From NCBI RefSeq assembly GCF_017357385.1, contig NZ_CP071632.1:3477501-3541500 (forward strand): a stretch of 64,000 nucleotides of DNA, read 5' to 3'. The stretch is from Rhizobium sp. NZLR1. Its GTDB lineage: Bacteria; Pseudomonadota; Alphaproteobacteria; Rhizobiales; Rhizobiaceae. The notes under the pieces were generated by a model, which had not been told where the DNA came from, did no database searches, and was given only the letters and a program-made list of their open reading frames with translations. This document shows positions 42,225-50,583 of this stretch, in pieces. The position numbers were made by a program, and so were the translations under genes. Positions within the stretch are counted from its first letter, which is position 1. Each line of letters starts with the position of its first letter.

Positions 42225-42829
42225 TGGCGCCAGACCAGCCAGCAACTTATCTCGATTATGCTGACGCTTTTAAGTTCTATAACCAGCGAACTGCAGACGA
42301 CCTTGCATGGGCCAATGCCAATGTGACGCCGGTGAACGAAGGTCCGTGGGGCGACGTCCCTGCCGCGCAAATTTACTATATTGGCATCGACCTAGCAGGC
42401 GAGCGAATCAGGCTTCCGCAATTATCGAGCTTCTGGCGATATAAACCTACTGCTGTTCAACTGGCCGATTCAGATGACCGCGACCCACATACGCCCCATC
42501 GAACCTATTATGTGTTCGGGCGTGGGTCGAGCGTCGTTCGGATCGAACTCGGCCCTTCCATGCCCGGCATATTGATCGAACGCCCCAAAGGCAGCCAACC
42601 CGTACAGTCAACCGGGCTGATCGACGGCAAGGATTTCTACTTTCGCGAAAGCGATGGTTCTTGGTCAATGTCAGTCGGCGGCACTGATGTCGTTGACCAG
42701 CCCGACTGGTATTGTGAGGAAGAGCATGACACGCCCGATGAGCTGAGTGAGGAGGCCATCTACGGCCTTATCGCCAAGGGCGCAGCACTCCTGCGAAGTG
42801 GTACGCCCACGATGGCAGTTGAGCAGTAA
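42224..42829 (+). CDS. Unrecognised 201-aa protein between hyuC and hydA
   Basis: The start ATG overlaps the hyuC stop (TGATG) and the gene ends 34 bp before hydA, so it is within the operon. The product is acidic, soluble and tyrosine/tryptophan-rich (YLDYADAFKFYNQRTADDLA, QLSSFWRYKPTAVQL), with no signal peptide or membrane helix. No family is recognised. The first 300 bases are visibly more AT-rich than hyuC and hydA, which suggests recent acquisition. It is not a known enzyme of the pathway. It might be a small accessory or an unrelated insertion. Confidence 0.7.
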   Translation: MAPDQPATYLDYADAFKFYNQRTADDLAWANANVTPVNEGPWGDVPAAQIYYIGIDLAGERIRLPQLSSFWRYKPTAVQLADSDDRDPHTPHRTYYVFGRGSSVVRIELGPSMPGILIERPKGSQPVQSTGLIDGKDFYFRESDGSWSMSVGGTDVVDQPDWYCEEEHDTPDELSEEAIYGLIAKGAALLRSGTPTMAVEQ

Positions 42830-42863
42830 CAACAACAGACCGCAGGGAGAAGGAATAGCAGCC

Positions 42864-44318
42864 ATGACCACAGTCATCAAAAACGGCACCATCGTCACGG
42901 CCGACCTCACCTACAAGGCGGACGTCAAGATTGACGGCGGCAAGATCGTCGAGATCGGCCCGGGCCTCTCGGGCGACGAGACGCTGGATGCGACGGGCTG
43001 TTACATCATGCCCGGCGGCATCGATCCGCACACCCATCTCGAAATGCCCTTCATGGGCACCTATTCCTCCGACGATTTCGAGAGCGGCACGCGTGCGGCC
43101 CTTTCCGGCGGCACCACCATGGTTGTCGATTTTGCCCTTCCCGCCCCCGGCCAGTCGCTGCTGGAAGCGCTGACAATGTGGGACAACAAGTCGACGCGGG
43201 CCAATTGCGACTATTCCTTCCACATGGCGGTCACCTGGTGGAGCGAGCAGGTGTTCAAGGAGATGGAGACCATCGTCCGCGACAAGGGCATCAACACCTT
43301 CAAGCACTTCATGGCTTACAAGGGCGCGCTGATGGTTGACGATGACGAGATGTTCGCCTCCTTCCAGCGCTGCGCCGAACTCGGCGCCCTTCCCTTGGTG
43401 CACGCCGAAAACGGCGACGTCGTCGCCTCGATGTCGGCAAAGCTGCTGGCAGAAGGCAATAACGGGCCCGAGGCGCATGCCTATTCCCGCCCGGCCGAAG
43501 TCGAGGGCGAGGCCACCAATCGCGCCATCATGATCGCCGACATGGCCGGCTGCCCGGTCTATATCGTCCATACCTCCTGCGAGCAGGCGCACGAAGCGAT
43601 CCGACGCGCCCGCCAAAAGGGCATGCGCGTCTACGGCGAACCGCTGATCCAGCACCTGACGCTCGACGAGAGCGAATATTCCAATCCTGACTGGGACCAC
43701 GCCGCCCGCCGTGTCATGTCGCCGCCCTTCCGCAACAAGCAGCATCAGGACTCGCTCTGGGCCGGGCTTGCCTCCGGCTCGCTGCAGGTGGTCGCCACCG
43801 ACCATTGCGCCTTCACCACTGCGCAGAAGCGTTTCGGTGTCGGGGATTTCACCAAGATCCCCAACGGTACCGGCGGTCTCGAAGACCGCATGCCGATGCT
43901 TTGGACACACGGCGTCAACACCGGCCGGCTGACGATGAACGAATTCGTCGCCGTCACCTCGACCAACATCGCCAAAATCCTCAACATCTATCCGAAGAAG
44001 GGCGCGATCCTTGTCGGCGCCGACGCCGACATCGTCGTCTGGGATCCAAAACGTTCCAAGACCATCTCGTCTAAGGCCCAGCAGTCGGCGATCGACTACA
44101 ACGTCTTCGAAGGCAAGGAAGTGACCGGCCTGCCGCGCTACACGCTGACGCGCGGGATCGTCGCGATCGAGGAAAGCACCATCAAAACCCAGGAGGGTCA
44201 CGGCGAATTCGTCAGGCGCGAGCCGGTGACAGCGGTCAGCAAGGCACTTTCCCAGTGGAAGGATATCACCGCGCCGCGCAAGGTGACGCGCAACGGCATC
44301 CCGGCGAGCGGCGTCTGA
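42864..44318 (+). CDS. hydA: Dihydropyrimidinase
   Basis: A 484-residue cyclic amidohydrolase. Metal histidines are in GGIDPHTHLEMPFMG. The carboxylated lysine is in NTFKHFMAYKGALMVDD. Further ligands are in PLVHAENGD and VYIVHTSCEQAHEA, and the catalytic aspartate is in VVATDHCAFTTAQK. It opens dihydrouracil/dihydrothymine rings (step two after PreTA). ATG 42864 is preceded by GGGAGAAGGA. The frame is open upstream to 42747, but that overlaps the previous gene. The ABC importer for a related substrate begins 570 bp downstream. Confidence 0.95.
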   Translation: MTTVIKNGTIVTADLTYKADVKIDGGKIVEIGPGLSGDETLDATGCYIMPGGIDPHTHLEMPFMGTYSSDDFESGTRAALSGGTTMVVDFALPAPGQSLLEALTMWDNKSTRANCDYSFHMAVTWWSEQVFKEMETIVRDKGINTFKHFMAYKGALMVDDDEMFASFQRCAELGALPLVHAENGDVVASMSAKLLAEGNNGPEAHAYSRPAEVEGEATNRAIMIADMAGCPVYIVHTSCEQAHEAIRRARQKGMRVYGEPLIQHLTLDESEYSNPDWDHAARRVMSPPFRNKQHQDSLWAGLASGSLQVVATDHCAFTTAQKRFGVGDFTKIPNGTGGLEDRMPMLWTHGVNTGRLTMNEFVAVTSTNIAKILNIYPKKGAILVGADADIVVWDPKRSKTISSKAQQSAIDYNVFEGKEVTGLPRYTLTRGIVAIEESTIKTQEGHGEFVRREPVTAVSKALSQWKDITAPRKVTRNGIPASGV

Positions 44319-44376
44319 CGATGGTGCGCAACAAGACGCCCATCAACCGGAGACCGCTGCCTCCATGCGCATGACC

Positions 44377-44790
44377 TCAGGCCGGCACCAATCCATCCAG
44401 CTCCGGCAGAAGCACGACGCTTTCCTGCTCGTTGGGGTCGGTGCGGGCGATGATCGCCGTGCACGGCGTGCTGCTGAGGTTTGCCGGCAGGTGCGGCACG
44501 CCGGCCGGGATATAGAAGAGTTCACCGGCATGAACGATGACATGATGCTCGAGTTCGTCTCCGTACCAGGTATGCGCCTCGCCGGAGAGCATGTAGATCG
44601 CCGTCTCGTGCGCCTCGTGCAGATGCGCCTTGGCGCGCACGCCCGGCGGGATCGTCAGCAGGTGCATGCAGATGCCTTTGGCGCCGACCGTCTCGGCCGC
44701 GACCCCTTCGAAGTAGCTGAGCCCCTGCTTGCCGTCATAGGCATGGTTGGGCCGAACGATGTGGCAGGTGGGCTTTGATGTCGCGTCCAT
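44377..44790 (-). CDS. Cupin-domain protein
   Basis: A 137-residue single-cupin protein. Cupin motif 1 is RAKAHLHEAHETAIYMLSGE (two His, one Glu) and motif 2 is GELFYIPAGVPHLPANL, giving a metal site. Start ATG 44790 with GGAGGAAG just upstream. It is on the opposite strand to hydA and the importer. Cupins of this kind can be isomerases, dioxygenases or ureidoglycolate/oxidised-purine enzymes; the reaction cannot be told. A nucleobase-related role is suggested only by position. Confidence 0.82.
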   Translation of the reverse strand: MDATSKPTCHIVRPNHAYDGKQGLSYFEGVAAETVGAKGICMHLLTIPPGVRAKAHLHEAHETAIYMLSGEAHTWYGDELEHHVIVHAGELFYIPAGVPHLPANLSSTPCTAIIARTDPNEQESVVLLPELDGLVPA

Positions 44791-44884
44791 TCTCTTCCTC
44801 CATGAAATGTGCCGCCGGCAGGGCCTGCGGCGATGGTAACATGCAAACCGCGTCCCCGCGGCGAAAACAAGAACGGTCGCATTG

Positions 44885-45670
44885 ATGCAAGCACCCTCCG
44901 TCGTATCCGCCAAGGATCTCTGTCTCACCTACCAGGCAAATGACGGCCCGGTGCGTGCGCTGAGCGATGTCAATCTCGATGTCCGCAAGGGCGATTTCGT
45001 CTCTTTCATCGGCCCGTCCGGCTGCGGCAAGACCACCTTCCTGCGTGTCATCGCCGATCTCGAAAAGAGCACCTCGGGCGAGATTTCGATCAATGGCATG
45101 ACGCCGGAGGAAGCCCGCAAAGCCCGCGCCTACGGCTATGTCTTCCAGGCGCCGGCGCTCTATCCCTGGCGCACTATCGAAAACAATATCGCCCTGCCGC
45201 TGGAGATCATGGGCTATTCCGGCGCCGACCGCGCAAGGCGCATCGCCGAAGCGCTTGATCTCGTCAGCCTGTCCGGCTTCGAGAAGAAATTTCCCTGGCA
45301 GCTTTCCGGCGGCATGCAGCAGCGCGCCTCGATCGCCCGCGCGCTCGCCTTCGACGCCGACCTCTTGTTGATGGACGAGCCCTTCGGCGCGCTGGACGAG
45401 ATCGTCCGCGACCATCTAAACGAAGAGCTACTGAAACTCTGGGCGCGCACCAACAAGACGATCTGCTTCGTCACCCACTCCATCCCCGAAGCGGTCTATC
45501 TCTCGACCAAGATCGTGGTCATGTCGCCGCGCCCGGGCCGCGTGACCGATGTGATCGACTCTACCCTGCCGGCCGAACGCCCACTCGACATCCGCGACAC
45601 CCCTGAATTCCTGGAAATCGCCCATCGTGTCCGCGAGGGGCTGAGGACGGGACATAGCCATGAGGTTTAG
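44885..45670 (+). CDS. ABC importer ATPase (nitrate/sulfonate/pyrimidine-precursor type)
   Basis: A 261-residue ATPase of the SsuB/TauB/ThiZ family. Walker A is GPSGCGKTTF, signature LSGGMQQRASIARALA, Walker B LLLMDEPFGALDE and switch FVTHSIPEAVYLSTK. It is first in a four-gene operon with two permeases and an NMT1-type binding protein. It lies next to hydA/hyuC, so a pyrimidine or related nitrogen compound is the likely cargo (inference). TTG 44882 directly before the ATG is an alternative start. A palindromic repeat region follows the gene. Confidence 0.9.
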   Translation: MQAPSVVSAKDLCLTYQANDGPVRALSDVNLDVRKGDFVSFIGPSGCGKTTFLRVIADLEKSTSGEISINGMTPEEARKARAYGYVFQAPALYPWRTIENNIALPLEIMGYSGADRARRIAEALDLVSLSGFEKKFPWQLSGGMQQRASIARALAFDADLLLMDEPFGALDEIVRDHLNEELLKLWARTNKTICFVTHSIPEAVYLSTKIVVMSPRPGRVTDVIDSTLPAERPLDIRDTPEFLEIAHRVREGLRTGHSHEV

Positions 45671-45685
45671 GCCGTTGAGTTCGGG

Positions 45686-45870
45686 GGCCACCCCCCTCTG
45701 CCCTGCCGGGCATCTCCCCCACAAGGGGAGAGATCGGCAAGAGGAGAGGACGTCGGTCCTCACTGATTCCACGCTGGATCAGGGGCCTTTCGTTGTTTTG
45801 GGAAGCCGTTTCCACATATCGATCTCCCTCCTTGTGGGGGAGATGCCCGGCAGGGCAGAGGGGGGCGGCC
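45686..45870. repeat. Inverted pair of RIME-like palindromic elements
   Basis: Two copies of a roughly 50 bp element face each other. Copy 1 is 45686-45736, containing CCCTGCCGGGCATCTCCCCC and ACAAGGGG. Copy 2 is 45820-45870, its reverse complement with a few changes. They are separated by about 83 bp. The core resembles RIME elements described from Rhizobium and Sinorhizobium. The element splits the importer operon between ATPase and permease genes and could form a very long RNA hairpin there. Confidence 0.82.
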
Positions 45871-45889
45871 GCGCATTCGACGCCAACAA

Positions 45890-46834
45890 ATGGGGGCAGT
45901 CGCTGTGAAACCCGATACCTTCAAGGACAAGCTCGTCCCCGTCACCACCATCCTGCTGGCCCTCGTCGCTATCTGGTATGTCGCTGCCGTCCTGATGAAC
46001 GCGCCGTTTCAGCGCGACATGGACAGCCGCGCCGGCGTCACGCCGACGACCCTGGAATTCATCGGCAAGACGCTGGCGCAGCCGAAGCCGATCCTGCCGG
46101 CGCCGCATCAGGTGGCGCAGAACGTCTACGAGAACACCGTCCTGCGCAGCCTTTCCAGCAATCGCAGCCTCGTCTATCACAGCTGGGTGACGCTCTCCTC
46201 GACCCTGCTCGGCTTCGGTTTCGGCATGCTGCTTGGCATCCTTCTTGCGGTGCTGATCGTGCACAACCGCGCCATGGACCGCTCGCTAATGCCCTGGCTG
46301 GTGGCGAGCCAGACCATACCGATCCTCGCCATCGCCCCGATGATCGTCATTATCTCCTACAATGTGCTGACCGGCGACAATGCGCTTGCGCATCTGTTGA
46401 ACCTCGATTCCGATGCTTCCCGCCTCGTCTCCAAGGCGCTGATCTCCACCTATCTTTCTTTCTTCCCCGTCGCCGTCGGCATGGTGAAGGGCTTGCGTTC
46501 ACCTGAAATCATGCATCTCGACCTAATGCGCACCTATTATGCCAGCCCGATGCAAACCTTCTGGAAACTGCGCGTTCCCGCCTCGATCCCGTTCCTGTTC
46601 ACCTCGATGAAGGTGGCGATCGCCGCCAGCCTCGTCGGCGCCATCGTCGGCGAGCTGCCGACAGGCGCTGTCGCCGGCATCGGCTCCAAACTGCTTGCCG
46701 GCTCCTATTACAGCCAGACCATCGATATCTGGGCGGCCCTGGTCGCCGGATCGTTGCTGGCCGGCATCCTGGTCGCGATCGTCGGGGTTGCGGCGAAGAT
46801 CGTCGATCGCGCGATGGGCGGGAGACCGGCATGA
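45890..46834 (+). CDS. ABC importer permease 1
   Basis: A 314-residue BPD_transp_1 permease with about six helices. The cytoplasmic EAA-type loop reads LRSPEIMHLDLMRTYYASPM then FWKLRVPASIPFL. A long periplasmic loop follows the first helix. It overlaps the second permease by 4 bp. GTG 45905 is an alternative start. It is separated from the ATPase gene by the palindromic repeat, which may set relative expression. Confidence 0.9.
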   Translation: MGAVAVKPDTFKDKLVPVTTILLALVAIWYVAAVLMNAPFQRDMDSRAGVTPTTLEFIGKTLAQPKPILPAPHQVAQNVYENTVLRSLSSNRSLVYHSWVTLSSTLLGFGFGMLLGILLAVLIVHNRAMDRSLMPWLVASQTIPILAIAPMIVIISYNVLTGDNALAHLLNLDSDASRLVSKALISTYLSFFPVAVGMVKGLRSPEIMHLDLMRTYYASPMQTFWKLRVPASIPFLFTSMKVAIAASLVGAIVGELPTGAVAGIGSKLLAGSYYSQTIDIWAALVAGSLLAGILVAIVGVAAKIVDRAMGGRPA

Positions 46835-47958
46835 GACATCTGACCTTCTCCTGGCAGGGCACGGTGGCCCTCCTTCTCTGCCTCGTGTCGCTAATCACCT
46901 TTCCGCTTTTCGCCGAAGGCGCGGCACACCCCTTAACCGACGGTACGGCAAGCCTCATCTTCATCATTGTCGTCGCGGCTGCCCTGCTATCTTTTGCGCC
47001 GCAACCGCCGGCCTACCGCGCCACTGTGCTGTTCATCGGCGCGCATGGTGCCGCCTGGATGCTGCTTTCCGCACTTTCCGGCAACGAGGGTCTGGCGACA
47101 AGAGCCTTCTTCCTGCCGCTCTTTTCCTGCTGGCTGCTTGCGTGGCGATGCGTCACGGAGCTGTCGAAACTGCAGCCCGTCACTGCTTTCGGCAAATCTT
47201 CGCTCCAACTGCTGATCCCGGCGATCTTCGGCGCCTGGATCCTCATCCTTTGGGAAGCAGCAACGCGTGGCGCCGGCATCCCCTTCATCATCCTGCCGCC
47301 GCCGAGTGCCATCGGCATGCGCATCACGGCCTCCCTGCCGATCCTCGGTGCGGATGTCAGGCAGACGATCTTCAAGGCGGTGTTGATCGGTTACATCGTC
47401 GGCAACCTCAGCGGCTTTGTCGTCGCGGTGCTCGCCGACCGCATCACCTTCCTGCGCCGCGGCCTCCTGCCGATCGGCAACATGGTATCGGCCCTGCCGA
47501 TCATCGGCGTCGCCCCTGTCATGGTCATGTGGTTCGGCTTCGACTGGCCGTCGAAGGCAGCGGTCGTCATCATCATGACCTTCTTCCCGATGCTGGTGAA
47601 TACTGTCGCCGGCCTTGTCGCCTCCGGCAGCATGGAGCGCGATCTGATGCGCACCTATGCCTCGAGCGACTGGCAGACGCTGCTCAAGCTCAAGCTTCCG
47701 GCAGCCATGCCGTTCATTTTCAACGCACTGAAGATCAACTCGACGCTGGCGCTGATTGGTGCCATCGTTGCGGAATTCTTCGGAACGCCGATCGTCGGCA
47801 TGGGCTTCCGCATCTCCACCGAGATCGGCCGTATGAATGTCGACATGGTCTGGGCGGAAATCGCCGTCGCGGCGCTGGCCGGCTCGATCTTTTATGGCAT
47901 CATCGCCCTGACCGAACGGGCGGTGACGTTCTGGCATCCGTCTATCCGTGGTGGCTAG
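46831..47958 (+). CDS. ABC importer permease 2
   Basis: A 375-residue permease. It has four extra N-terminal helices (about residues 10-115), then the standard SsuC/ThiX-type core with EAA loop SMERDLMRTYASSDWQTLLK then LKLPAAMPFIF. It starts in an ATGA overlap with permease 1. Two different permeases plus one ATPase and one binding protein form a heteromeric importer. The N-terminal extension is not present in permease 1. Confidence 0.9.
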   Translation: MRHLTFSWQGTVALLLCLVSLITFPLFAEGAAHPLTDGTASLIFIIVVAAALLSFAPQPPAYRATVLFIGAHGAAWMLLSALSGNEGLATRAFFLPLFSCWLLAWRCVTELSKLQPVTAFGKSSLQLLIPAIFGAWILILWEAATRGAGIPFIILPPPSAIGMRITASLPILGADVRQTIFKAVLIGYIVGNLSGFVVAVLADRITFLRRGLLPIGNMVSALPIIGVAPVMVMWFGFDWPSKAAVVIIMTFFPMLVNTVAGLVASGSMERDLMRTYASSDWQTLLKLKLPAAMPFIFNALKINSTLALIGAIVAEFFGTPIVGMGFRISTEIGRMNVDMVWAEIAVAALAGSIFYGIIALTERAVTFWHPSIRGG

Positions 47959-48015
47959 ACGCGCCCGGGCTTTGGAACCGGCCCGGGCATAACTTCAGAG
48001 GGTAAGGATAAGAAA

Positions 48016-48987
48016 ATGAGAAAGTTGATAGTTGCAATGATGGCGAGCGCGATGTCGCTGGCAGCAACCCATGCGATGGCCGCCGACAAGGTGGTTTTGC
48101 AGCTGAAATGGGTCACGCAGAGCCAGTTCGGCGGCTATTACGTCGCCAAGGACAAGGGCTTTTACAAGGAAGAAGGCCTCGACGTCGATATTAAGCCGGG
48201 CGGTCCCGATATCGCCCCGGAGCAGGTGATCGCCGGCGGCGGCGCCGATGTCATCGTCGACTGGATGGGCGGCGCGCTGGTTGCCCGCGAAAAGGGCGTT
48301 CCGCTCGTCAACATCGCCCAGCCCTATCAGAAGGCCGGCCTGGAAATGGTCTGCCGCAAGGATGGCCCGATCAAGACCGAAGCCGACTTCAAGGGCCACA
48401 CGCTCGGCGTCTGGTTCTTCGGCAACGAATATCCCTTCTTCGCGTGGATGAACAAGCTCGGCCTGTCCACAGAAGGCGGCGCCAATGGCGTCACCGTGCT
48501 GAAGCAGAGCTTCGACGTGCAGCCGCTGGTCCAGAAGCAGGCCGACTGCATCTCCGTCATGACCTATAATGAATACTGGCAGGCGATCGATGCCGGCTTC
48601 AAGCCGGAAGAACTGACGGTCTTCAACTACACCGAGATGGGCAATGACCTTCTCGAAGACGGTCTCTATGCGATGGAAGACAAGCTGAAGGATCCGGCCT
48701 TCAAGGAAAAGATGGTCAAGTTCGTTCGCGCCTCGATGAAGGGCTGGAAATATGCGACCGAAAACCCCGACGAAGCCGCCGGGATCGTCATGGACAATGG
48801 CGGCCAGGACGACAACCACCAGAAGCGCATGATGGGCGAAGTCGCCAAGCTGGTCGGCGACAGCTCCGGCAAGCTGGACGAGGCACTCTATGCCCGCACC
48901 GCAAAGGCGCTACTCGACCAGAAGATCATCAGCAAGGAGCCCGCGGGCGCCTGGACGCACGACATTACCGACGCCGCTTCTAAGTAA
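48016..48987 (+). CDS. NMT1/THI5-type substrate-binding protein of the importer
   Basis: A 323-residue periplasmic protein with signal peptide MRKLIVAMMASAMSLAATHA (cleavage near AMA). The NMT1 fold begins VVLQLKWVTQSQFGGYYVAK. This family binds pyrimidine-like ligands such as formylaminopyrimidine (ThiY) or riboflavin. Beside hydA, hyuC and rutR, it probably captures a pyrimidine or its reduced product. A strong ribosome site precedes the ATG, and a perfect terminator ends the operon. Confidence 0.9.
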   Translation: MRKLIVAMMASAMSLAATHAMAADKVVLQLKWVTQSQFGGYYVAKDKGFYKEEGLDVDIKPGGPDIAPEQVIAGGGADVIVDWMGGALVAREKGVPLVNIAQPYQKAGLEMVCRKDGPIKTEADFKGHTLGVWFFGNEYPFFAWMNKLGLSTEGGANGVTVLKQSFDVQPLVQKQADCISVMTYNEYWQAIDAGFKPEELTVFNYTEMGNDLLEDGLYAMEDKLKDPAFKEKMVKFVRASMKGWKYATENPDEAAGIVMDNGGQDDNHQKRMMGEVAKLVGDSSGKLDEALYARTAKALLDQKIISKEPAGAWTHDITDAASK

Positions 48988-49008
48988 TCGCGGCAAGCAA
49001 TGCAAAGC

Positions 49009-49045
49009 GAAACGCGCGGGATATCTCCGCGCGTTTCTTTTTTTT
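49009..49045 (+). terminator. Intrinsic terminator of the importer operon
   Basis: The 11 bp stem GAAACGCGCGG/CCGCGCGTTTC (49009-49019 and 49027-49037) is followed by eight T residues, 21 bp after the binding-protein stop. Confidence 0.92.
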
Positions 49046-49380
49046 CGGCACCGATGAAAAAACGCCTTGCAACTGTCGCATTTGTCCGGCGTCAAACGTC
49101 ATAAGGGAAGCAGGATCAATCATCGTCATGTTCACATAACCCTGCAGTGATTGATTCAGGTTCTGATGGTAACTATCATCGCTCATGGGGAATTGTTTTC
49201 TGCCGGGCTTGCATATCGAGCAAATCGATACCAATTAAAAGCCGATTTGCCGGCGAGGGACGAAGACGGCAATGATGTGTGGATACCCCTGAGAATGCAG
49301 GAAAGGCAGTGGCCTGGTCGCGAGCTGAGTGGCACACGCGCGAGTTCGGCTAAGCTTGTTACAAGATTGGACGAAGACGC
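49046..49380. other. Gap upstream of the RND pump genes
   Basis: No convincing gene. Two short overlapping frames exist (minus 48980-49186, plus 49151-49408), but neither has a good ribosome site and the first runs through the terminator. ATCAATCA and TGATTGAT form an 8 bp inverted repeat about 26 bp apart (around 49118-49160). CTTGT-T-ACAAG lies just before the pump genes (around 49358-49368) and could be an operator. Confidence 0.4.
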
Positions 49381-50571
49381 ATGGCACGCAAGCCGATTGG
49401 AATTCTAGGCACCGCTACCCTTTTTGCTGCGGCTCTCGCCGCATCCACTGCATTCTCGCAGGAAACGCCGGTCGAAAAACCGCAACAGAATCTGCCGGCG
49501 ATCGTCGTCACCAAGGCGACAAGCCGGACGCTGGTCGACCGTGTCATCGGCACGGGAACGGTCAAGCCCGTCGAGGAAGTCTATATCCAGCCGCAGGTCG
49601 AGGGCCTATCGATCCGAACGCTGAAAGCCGATATCGGCGACAAGGTTGAGGTGGAGAGCACGCTGGCGACGCTCAACGATGACGCGCTGGTCCTGGCAAA
49701 GAGCCAGATGATGGCGACGAAAGCCAAGGGCGAGGCAAGCCTCGCCCAGCTGCGCGCCCAACTCATCGAGGCGCAGGCCAATGCCGAACAGGCAAGGCAG
49801 CAGCAGGCCCGTGCCCAGGAAATGGGCAAAAAGGGCACTGTTTCCACCGCCCAGGTCGAGCAGGCCGATGCGACTGCCGCCGCCGCCAATGCCCGCGTTG
49901 TCTCCGCCGAACAGGCGATCGAAGTCGCCGAAGCCGATCTCAAGGTCTTCGACAGCCAGATTGCCGACGCCGATTTGAAGCTGGCGCGCACCGATGTGAA
50001 GACACCGGTCGCCGGCACGGTCTCGGCGAAGAACGCCAAGGTCGGCGCCATTGCCGCCGGCAACGGCGATCCGCTATTCACCATCATTCGCGACGGCGAT
50101 ATCGAGCTTGTCGCCGAGGTCGCCGAAAGCGACATCGTCAGGGTGGTGGGCGGCCAGAAAGCGTCAATTTCGCTGTCCGGCAGCCGCGAGAAGCTTTCCG
50201 GCGCCGTGCGCCTGGTTTCGCCGACCGTCGATCCGGTCACCCGCCTCGGTCTCGTCCATATCTCCATCGACGACGACAGCAAGGCGCGTTCCGGCATGTA
50301 TGGCAGCGCCGAGATCATCGTTCGCGAGACGGAGGGCGTATCGCTTCCCCTGACCGCCGTGCTCACCGGCAACGAAGGCTCCTCCGCCCGCAAGGTGGAG
50401 GATGGCGTGGTGAAATACGCCAAGGTCGAGACCGGCATCCAGGACGGTGCCTATGTCGAGATCGTCGATGGATTGAAGACCGGCGACGAGGTCGTGGCCA
50501 AGGCGGGCGCTTATGTCCGTGACGGCGACCACATCACTCCGGTGCGTGAACAGCCCTCGGCTTCCAACTAA
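49381..50571 (+). CDS. RND efflux pump periplasmic adaptor
   Basis: A 396-residue membrane fusion protein with a signal peptide (ILGTATLFAAALAASTAFSQ). A lipoyl half-domain follows (VIGTGTVKPVEEVYIQPQVE), then a coiled-coil hairpin with repeated alanine/glutamine (about residues 115-185), the second lipoyl half (RTDVKTPVAGTVSAKNAKVG) and beta-barrel/proximal domains. It lies 12 bp before the pump gene. No repressor gene or outer-membrane channel is adjacent, so both must be elsewhere. Confidence 0.9.
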   Translation: MARKPIGILGTATLFAAALAASTAFSQETPVEKPQQNLPAIVVTKATSRTLVDRVIGTGTVKPVEEVYIQPQVEGLSIRTLKADIGDKVEVESTLATLNDDALVLAKSQMMATKAKGEASLAQLRAQLIEAQANAEQARQQQARAQEMGKKGTVSTAQVEQADATAAAANARVVSAEQAIEVAEADLKVFDSQIADADLKLARTDVKTPVAGTVSAKNAKVGAIAAGNGDPLFTIIRDGDIELVAEVAESDIVRVVGGQKASISLSGSREKLSGAVRLVSPTVDPVTRLGLVHISIDDDSKARSGMYGSAEIIVRETEGVSLPLTAVLTGNEGSSARKVEDGVVKYAKVETGIQDGAYVEIVDGLKTGDEVVAKAGAYVRDGDHITPVREQPSASN

Positions 50572-50583
50572 AGAGACCATCCG

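Noticed and set aside
48980..49186. Minus-strand frame of about 68 codons after the importer operon
   Set aside because: No Shine-Dalgarno sequence, and it reads through a strong terminator stem and the stop region of the binding-protein gene. Composition is not convincingly coding.
49151..49408. Plus-strand frame overlapping the start of the RND adaptor gene
   Set aside because: It overlaps a well-supported start in another frame and has no ribosome site or recognisable domain.
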